From contig JAENVU010000194.1 in the NCBI GenBank assembly GCA_016650415.1, positions 1-10,840 on the forward strand: 10,840 bases of DNA, in the 5' to 3' direction. The notes under the pieces were generated by a model that saw only the letters and a program-made list of their open reading frames with translations, did no database searches and was not told the DNA's origin. Positions 6,580 to 10,840 of the stretch are shown one piece after another (positions within the stretch are counted from its first letter, which is position 1; each line of letters opens with the position of its first letter). The translations under genes were made by a program, and so were the position numbers. This stretch comes from Acidimicrobiia bacterium (lineage in GTDB: Bacteria > Actinomycetota > Acidimicrobiia > IMCC26256 > JAENVU01).

Positions 6580-6612
6580 TGGCCGCGCCCACTCGTCTGT
6601 TGACCTCAGGCC

Positions 6613-6672
6613 GCACCGCCGCGACCGTTCGCCGCGGCGGTGCACCCCTCCGCTGCGCTCCGGCGTGCGGAG
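6613..6672. other. Tandem inverted repeats in the argJ-argB gap
   Basis: A perfect 11-bp stem, GCACCGCCGCG (6613-6623) with CGCGGCGGTGC (6633-6643), encloses a 9-nt loop. A second, weaker 6-bp stem, CTCCGC (6648-6653) with GCGGAG (6667-6672), follows and ends seven bases before the first argB ribosome binding site. Neither is followed by a U-tract. In an operon whose other genes overlap or nearly abut, these could act as an RNA-processing, stability or partial-termination element. That role is inference. Confidence 0.5.
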
Positions 6673-6678
6673 TGTCGC

Positions 6679-6702
6679 AAGGAATCTGTGATGCTCGAAG
6701 GA
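6679..6702 (+). promoter_or_regulatory. Two ribosome binding sites serving alternative argB starts
   Basis: AAGGAA at 6679-6684 lies six bases before the ATG at 6691. GAAGGA at 6697-6702 lies six bases before the ATG at 6709. Both are well spaced and both ATGs are in the argB frame, so sequence alone does not decide between them. The GTG at 6640, which would lengthen the protein further, falls inside a hairpin and has no such site. Confidence 0.55.
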
Positions 6703-6708
6703 TTGGCC

Positions 6709-7590
6709 ATGACTGACGTTCGTCGCACCGATGCAGAGGCGAAGGCGCACATCCTCGCGGAGGCGTTGCCGTACATCCGCGAGTTCAGTGGCAAGACCGT
6801 CGTCATCAAGTACGGCGGCCACGCGATGGACTCAGCCGAGTTGGCCGACCACTTTGCCCAAGACGTGGTGCTGATGCGGTTGGTCGGGATGAACCCCGTC
6901 GTGGTCCACGGCGGTGGGCCGCAGATCACCGAGTTGATGCGCCGGCTGGGGAAGGAGCCCGAGTTCGTCGACGGCCAGCGAGTGACCGACGCCGAGACGG
7001 TCGACATCGCCCGCATGGCGCTGGTCGGACAGGTCAATCGCAACGTCGTCGTCTCACTCAATCTGCACGGTTCCTTCGCGGTCGGGCTCAGCGGTGAAGA
7101 CGCGGGGCTGATCGCAGTCACCCCGCGCGATCCGAAACTCGGTTTCGTGGGTGACGTCGCCGCGATCGACCCGTCGATCCTGCACCGGCTGCTGCGCGAA
7201 GAACTCATTCCGGTCATCGCCACCATCGGGATGGACGAGAACGGCCAGGCGTACAACGTGAACGCCGATGCAGTCGCGGGCGCGATCGCGGAGGCTCTGA
7301 GTGCGGAGAAGCTCGTCTACCTGACCGACGTTGCCGGCGTCTACGCGAACTTCCCCGACGAGGATTCGCTGATCGCGCAGATCGACGCCGACGGCCTCGA
7401 CCAGCTCATCGCCGACGGCAAGGCCAGCGCGGGGATGATCCCCAAGCTCACATCCTGCATCCAGGCCCTGCGCAACGGCGTGAGCCGCGCCCACATCCTC
7501 GACGGCCGGATTCCGCACGCGCTGCTGTTGGAGTTCTTCACCCGGGAGGGAATCGGCACGATGGTGAGTGGCGAGGGGGAGGAATCGTGA
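6709..7590 (+). CDS. argB: Acetylglutamate kinase
   Basis: This enzyme phosphorylates the side-chain carboxylate of N-acetylglutamate with ATP, the second step and usual control point of the acetyl-recycling pathway. From the ATG at 6709 it is 293 residues; the in-frame ATG at 6691 would give 299. Amino-acid-kinase motifs are VVIKYGGHAM (Lys34), VVVHGGGPQI (64-73), VGLSGEDAGLI in the substrate/nucleotide region, and YNVNADAVAGAIAEAL followed by KLVYLTDVAGVY. About 28 residues with an amphipathic helix (AKAHILAEALPYIREF) precede the first strand. Such an N-terminal helix, together with the C-terminal LLLEFFTREGIGTM segment, is typical of hexameric, arginine-inhibited kinases, so feedback inhibition is likely. 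The stop overlaps the argD GTG start (GTGA). Confidence 0.96.
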   Translation: MTDVRRTDAEAKAHILAEALPYIREFSGKTVVIKYGGHAMDSAELADHFAQDVVLMRLVGMNPVVVHGGGPQITELMRRLGKEPEFVDGQRVTDAETVDIARMALVGQVNRNVVVSLNLHGSFAVGLSGEDAGLIAVTPRDPKLGFVGDVAAIDPSILHRLLREELIPVIATIGMDENGQAYNVNADAVAGAIAEALSAEKLVYLTDVAGVYANFPDEDSLIAQIDADGLDQLIADGKASAGMIPKLTSCIQALRNGVSRAHILDGRIPHALLLEFFTREGIGTMVSGEGEES

Positions 7591-8792
7591 ACTACGACGA
7601 CCTCTGGAAGCTCGACCACGAGCACGTCATGCAGACCTACGGGCGTCAGCCGGTGGCGTTCGTACGCGGTGACGGCGCCCGACTGTGGGACTCCGAAGGC
7701 AAGGAGTACCTCGACTTCCTCTCCGGCCTCGCGACGGTGTCGCTGGGTCATGCGCATCCCGAGGTCGCCGATGCCATTGCTGACCAGGCCCGCACACTGC
7801 TCCACGTGTCGAACCTGTATCTCAACGACCAGCAGCCGAAACTCGCCGAACGACTGGATTTGTTGCTCACCTCCGCGACGGGAACTGCCGGGCAGGTGTT
7901 CTTCGCGAACTCGGGTGCGGAATCCAATGAATGTGCCATCAAGCTGGCGCGTCGCCACGGACAGGCCAACGGCGGGCCGGAGCGCTTCCACGTCGTGTCG
8001 GCCTACAACTCGTTCCACGGACGCACGCTCACGACGTTGGCGGCGACCGGCCAGCCCCAGAAGCAGGAAACGTTCCAGCCGTTGCCGACGGGATTTCGCC
8101 AGGTCGAGTTCGCCGACATCGACGCATTGCGCGCGGCCATGGATGAACGCGTGTGCGCCGTGCTCCTCGAACCGGTCCAGGGCGAGGGGGGTGTCCAGGC
8201 GGCACCGCCGGGCTATCTCGAAGCGGTGCGGGCGCTGTGCGACGAGCGCGAGGCCCTTCTTGTCCTCGACGAAGTGCAGACCGGGCTCGGCCGCACGGGG
8301 AAGTGGTTCGGTTTCGAACACAGCGGCGACGTTCGCCCCGACATCGTGACGATGGCCAAGGCCCTGGGCAACGGGATGCCCATCGGGGCGTGCTGGGCTC
8401 GACGCGACGTGGCGGCCGCCTTCAAACCGGGCGACCATGCGACCACGTTCGGCGGTCAACCACTCGCGGCCCGAGCCGCGCTGACCGTGCTCGACGTGAT
8501 GGAGCGGGAAAACGCGCCCGGCCGTGCCGAGCAACGCGGGAAGCAGTTGATGCAGGAACTGGCCGCGATCCCCGAAGTTGTCGACGTTCGCGGGCTGGGA
8601 CTGCTCGTCGCGGCAGAGTTGGCCGAGGGCATCGCCGCGGCGTCCGTCGCGAGCGCGTGCCTCGGTGCCGGGCTCGTGGTGAACGCGGTGACGCCGACGT
8701 CACTGAGGTTCGCGCCGCCGCTGCTGGTGACCGAAGCCGAGATCGATCGCGGAGTCGCGATCTTGCGAGAGGTGGTACGCGGTGTCGCGTAA
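7587..8792 (+). CDS. argD: Acetylornithine aminotransferase
   Basis: This PLP enzyme converts N-acetylglutamate semialdehyde and glutamate to N-acetylornithine and 2-oxoglutarate. The 401 residues form a class-III aminotransferase of normal length. The phosphate-binding loop NSGAESNECAIKLAR starts at Asn108. YNSFHGRTLTTLAATG is the usual cofactor-stacking segment. Asp228 and Gln231 in LVLDEVQTGLGRTG contact the pyridine ring. The Schiff-base lysine is Lys258 in TMAKALGNGMPIGA, and HATTFGGQPLA provides the partner-subunit threonine. Some relatives also act on succinyl-diaminopimelate for lysine, which cannot be excluded. The GTG start at 7587 is supported by GGAGG at 7578-7582 and by its overlap with the argB stop. 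The 3' end overlaps argF by 11 bases. Confidence 0.96.
   Translation: MNYDDLWKLDHEHVMQTYGRQPVAFVRGDGARLWDSEGKEYLDFLSGLATVSLGHAHPEVADAIADQARTLLHVSNLYLNDQQPKLAERLDLLLTSATGTAGQVFFANSGAESNECAIKLARRHGQANGGPERFHVVSAYNSFHGRTLTTLAATGQPQKQETFQPLPTGFRQVEFADIDALRAAMDERVCAVLLEPVQGEGGVQAAPPGYLEAVRALCDEREALLVLDEVQTGLGRTGKWFGFEHSGDVRPDIVTMAKALGNGMPIGACWARRDVAAAFKPGDHATTFGGQPLAARAALTVLDVMERENAPGRAEQRGKQLMQELAAIPEVVDVRGLGLLVAAELAEGIAAASVASACLGAGLVVNAVTPTSLRFAPPLLVTEAEIDRGVAILREVVRGVA
8767..8775 (+). promoter_or_regulatory. Ribosome binding site supporting the argF GTG start
   Basis: GAGAGGTGG lies 6 bases before the GTG at 8782, inside the end of argD. No ATG nearby gives the conserved N-terminus RNLLEVDELS, so this site decides the start and shows that argF overlaps argD by 11 bases. 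Confidence 0.6.
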
Positions 8793-9687
8793 TTTGCTCG
8801 AAGTCGACGAACTGTCCCACGCCGAGTTGGCGGGATTGATCGACACCATGATTGCGTGGAAGGCCGCGCCGGAGCAGATCCCCGCCGTCCTGGCCGGTCG
8901 GGGCGTCGCGCTGGTGTTCGAAAAACCGTCGGCCCGAACCCGCAACAGCGGCGAGATGGCGGTCGTGGGTCTGGGCGGTCATCCGGTCACGATCCGGCCC
9001 GACGAGATCAGCATCGACACGCGTGAATCGGCGGAAGACGTTGCCCGGACACTCGCGTCGTTTCACGCGATCATCGCGGCGCGGGTGTTCGATCACACCG
9101 TGCTGGAGCGCATGGCCGCCGCCGTCGACATCCCGATCGTCAACCTCTTGTCCGATCGGGCGCACCCCTGCCAAGCGCTGGCGGATCTCCTGACGATCCA
9201 TGAGTTGCTGGGCGGGCTGGAAGGACGGCGGGTGGCCTACGTCGGCGACGGCAACAACGTTGCTGCGTCCTTGGCGTTCGGTGCCGCGCTCACCGGCCTG
9301 GAGCTGGTCGTGAGTTCGCCGCCGGGCTACGAGTTGGACGACATCGTCGTCGATCGCGCCCGGAATCTCGGTGGCGCGATCGAACTCGTGACCGACCCGT
9401 TCGAAGCCGTCAAGGGGGTCGACGCGATCTACACGGACACGTGGGTCTCGATGGGGGAGGAGGCCGAGGCCGAGATCCGCCGCGAGGCCTTCCAGGGTTG
9501 GTGTGTCGACGACGCGCTCATGAACGCGGCCGGTCCCGACGCGATGTTCTTGCACTGCTTGCCCGCTCATCGCGGCGACGAAGTGACCGCGGCAGTGATC
9601 GACGGTCCGCGAAGTGCGGTGTGGCACCAGGCCGCGAACCGAATGCACTCGAAACGAGCGCTGTTCGCGTTCTTGATGGAGGGTTAG
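8782..9687 (+). CDS. argF: Ornithine carbamoyltransferase
   Basis: This enzyme transfers the carbamoyl group of carbamoyl phosphate to ornithine, giving citrulline. The 301 residues are slightly short of the usual 305-335. The carbamoyl-phosphate loop is FEKPSARTRNSGEM (46-59), where the family normally has S-T-R-T; position 51 is Ala instead of Thr/Gly, while Ser50, Arg52 and Thr53 remain. HPCQALADLLTIHE is the second phosphate/carbamoyl contact. YVGDGNNVAASL opens the ornithine domain. DTWVSMGEE is the mobile ornithine-closing loop, and FLHCLPAHRGDEV carries the catalytic Cys. These ornithine motifs separate it from aspartate carbamoyltransferase. Translation starts at GTG 8782 within argD, and the stop abuts the argR ATG with no gap, so coupling is likely. 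Confidence 0.95.
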   Translation: MSRNLLEVDELSHAELAGLIDTMIAWKAAPEQIPAVLAGRGVALVFEKPSARTRNSGEMAVVGLGGHPVTIRPDEISIDTRESAEDVARTLASFHAIIAARVFDHTVLERMAAAVDIPIVNLLSDRAHPCQALADLLTIHELLGGLEGRRVAYVGDGNNVAASLAFGAALTGLELVVSSPPGYELDDIVVDRARNLGGAIELVTDPFEAVKGVDAIYTDTWVSMGEEAEAEIRREAFQGWCVDDALMNAAGPDAMFLHCLPAHRGDEVTAAVIDGPRSAVWHQAANRMHSKRALFAFLMEG

Positions 9688-10158
9688 ATGGCGACGTTGG
9701 GGAAACCGCAACGGCAGCACCGGATCGCGCGATTGCTCGAAGAGCAGGCGATCTCGAGTCAGGGTCAGATTGTCGAGATGCTCGCGTCCGAGGGAGTGGT
9801 CGCCACCCAAGCCACGGTGAGTCGCGATCTCGAGGACCTGGGCGCAGTCAAGGTTCGTATTCCCGGCGGCGCAATGGCGTATGCGGTGCCGGAGCATTCG
9901 AAGGACGCGACCAGCCCCGATGATTTTCTTCGCCGGGTCATGGGCGAGTTCGTCGTGGACGTGGCGCACTCGGGCAATCTGGTCGTACTGCGGACCCCTC
10001 CGGGGTCGGCTCACGTGATCGGCTCGGCGCTGGACCGCGCCGGCTACCCCGACGTACTCGGCAATGTCGCGGGTGACGACACCTTGATCTTGATCTGTGC
10101 CGAACACGTCGGCGGTGCCGACGTCGCCGCGCGACTCGCCGGGCTTGCCGGGCTCTGA
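9688..10158 (+). CDS. argR: Arginine repressor ArgR
   Basis: This is a DNA-binding regulator that, with arginine bound, assembles as a hexamer and represses arginine biosynthesis genes. It has 156 residues, the normal size. The N-terminal winged helix-turn-helix spans about residues 5-67, with the recognition segment TQATVSRDLEDLGAVKVR at 40-57. The C-terminal oligomerisation and arginine-binding domain (about 79-156) contains GNLVVLRTPPGSAHVIGSALD and the effector-site motif VAGDDTLILIC (Gly129-Asp130-Asp131-Thr132). The start at 9688 directly follows the argF stop and has GGAGGG at 9678-9683. Its place inside the operon implies autoregulation through the argC promoter, where half-site-like sequences occur. 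Confidence 0.96.
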   Translation: MATLGKPQRQHRIARLLEEQAISSQGQIVEMLASEGVVATQATVSRDLEDLGAVKVRIPGGAMAYAVPEHSKDATSPDDFLRRVMGEFVVDVAHSGNLVVLRTPPGSAHVIGSALDRAGYPDVLGNVAGDDTLILICAEHVGGADVAARLAGLAGL

Positions 10159-10174
10159 GAAGGAGAGAAGGACG

Positions 10175-10840
10175 ATGAGTGCGCAACGAGTGGTACTGGC
10201 GTATTCGGGCGGGCTCGACACGTCCGTGGCCGTGAAGTGGATCCAAGAAGAGTGGGGCGCGGAGGTCATCGCCCTCGCAGTCGACGTCGGTCAGGAACCC
10301 AACGCCGATGGCGCGTACTGGGAGGCGATCACCGAACGCGCTCGAATCGCGGGTGCGATCGAGGCCCGAGTGGTCGATGCCCGCGCGGAATACGCGGCGC
10401 GGTTCGTGGCCAACGCCATCAAGGCCAATGCCCGCTATGAAGGCAAGTACCCGTTGGTGTCGTCGCTCTCCCGCCCGGTCATCACCCGACACCTGGTCGC
10501 GGCCGCGCGTGAGTTCGGCGCCGACGCGGTCGCCCACGGCTGCACCGGGAAGGGCAATGACCAAGTCCGGTTCGAGGTCAGCCTCCGGACCTTGGCGCCG
10601 GACCTCGAGGTTCTTGCGCCGGTCCGGGTCTGGGGCTTCTCTCGCGCCGACTCGATCGCCTACGCCGCGCAGTACGGTATCCCGATCACCGCGTCGCTTG
10701 ACAAGCCGTATTCGGTCGACGAGAACATCGTGGGTCGCGCCGTCGAGTGTGGTGCGATCGAAGATCCGTGGAACGCGCCACCGGACGACATCTACGAGCG
10801 GACGGTCGCGGTGGCGGACGCACCCGCCACGCCGACCGAG
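10175..10840 (+). CDS. argG: Argininosuccinate synthase (5' part; runs off the window)
   Basis: This enzyme joins citrulline and aspartate with ATP to give argininosuccinate. The 222 codons seen are about the first 55 percent of a protein usually near 400 residues; the frame is open to the window end. The N-type ATP pyrophosphatase P-loop is AYSGGLDTS (residues 9-17). YEGKYPLVSSLSRPVI and HGCTGKGNDQVRFE (121-134) are the conserved citrulline/aspartate-binding segments. SLDKPYSVDENIVGRAVECG leads into the C-terminal synthetase domain. GAAGGAG at 10159-10165 lies nine bases before the ATG. The gap from argR is only 16 bases. In related actinobacteria argH usually follows, beyond this window. 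Confidence 0.96.
   Translation, partial: MSAQRVVLAYSGGLDTSVAVKWIQEEWGAEVIALAVDVGQEPNADGAYWEAITERARIAGAIEARVVDARAEYAARFVANAIKANARYEGKYPLVSSLSRPVITRHLVAAAREFGADAVAHGCTGKGNDQVRFEVSLRTLAPDLEVLAPVRVWGFSRADSIAYAAQYGIPITASLDKPYSVDENIVGRAVECGAIEDPWNAPPDDIYERTVAVADAPATPTE

Noticed and set aside
6600..6605. TTGACC as the -35 of an internal argB promoter
   Set aside because: No -10-like hexamer occurs 15-19 bases downstream; the region there is a GC-rich hairpin.
1..10840. CRISPR array, IS element with terminal repeats, or toxin-antitoxin pair
   Set aside because: No regularly spaced repeats, transposase motifs or paired small genes are visible on either strand.

Overview
The window is GC-rich DNA (about two-thirds G+C by eye), with GTG starts and tightly packed genes. 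It is most likely from a member of the Actinomycetota. The gene order argC-argJ-argB-argD-argF-argR-argG is the classic actinobacterial arginine cluster. The flavour of the proteins (for example ArgF with SARTR and ArgD with a FLSGLA motif) would fit Acidimicrobiia, but that lineage call is only a guess.

Layout. (1) Positions 1-667 hold no intact gene. A short open stretch at 285-602 (+) looks like the orphan C-terminal tail of a DNA methyltransferase. (2) Positions 668-2811 (-) encode a membrane acyltransferase (acyltransferase-3 family) fused to a C-terminal SGNH hydrolase domain, the architecture of surface-glycan O-acetylases. The reading frame is broken by one missing base in a GGGCCC run at 2014-2019. 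(3) Positions 2812-3521 contain no intact gene. They hold several short protein-like relics, and on the + strand at 3131-3159 a degenerate sequence like the 3' end of tmRNA, of the kind left as an attachment-site copy at the end of an integrated island. (4) Positions 3522-4352 (-) encode a complete phytanoyl-CoA dioxygenase-like Fe(II)/2-oxoglutarate oxygenase. (5) Positions 4367-10840 (+) are the arginine operon argCJBDFRG, with argG cut by the window end.

How the genes work together. ArgJ transfers acetyl groups between acetylornithine and glutamate. ArgB phosphorylates N-acetylglutamate, ArgC reduces the acyl phosphate, and ArgD transaminates the semialdehyde. ArgJ then releases ornithine, ArgF carbamoylates it to citrulline, and ArgG joins citrulline to aspartate. 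ArgR is the arginine-responsive repressor, encoded within the operon it presumably controls. Most junctions overlap or abut (ATGA, GTGA, 11-nt overlap, zero gap), which implies one transcript with coupled translation. The exception is a hairpin-bearing gap of 111-129 nt between argJ and argB.

The regulatory hub is a short AT-rich island at about 4332-4367 between the oxygenase gene and argC. It carries a good -35/-10 pair whose predicted transcript starts at or next to the argC ATG, so argC is probably leaderless. The island also has an opposing -10-like sequence sharing the GTATAC palindrome and ARG-box-like half-sites. I see no clearly new system. The most interesting points are this compact divergent promoter/operator, the pairing of an uncharacterised oxygenase with the arg operon, and the probable island scar on the left half.
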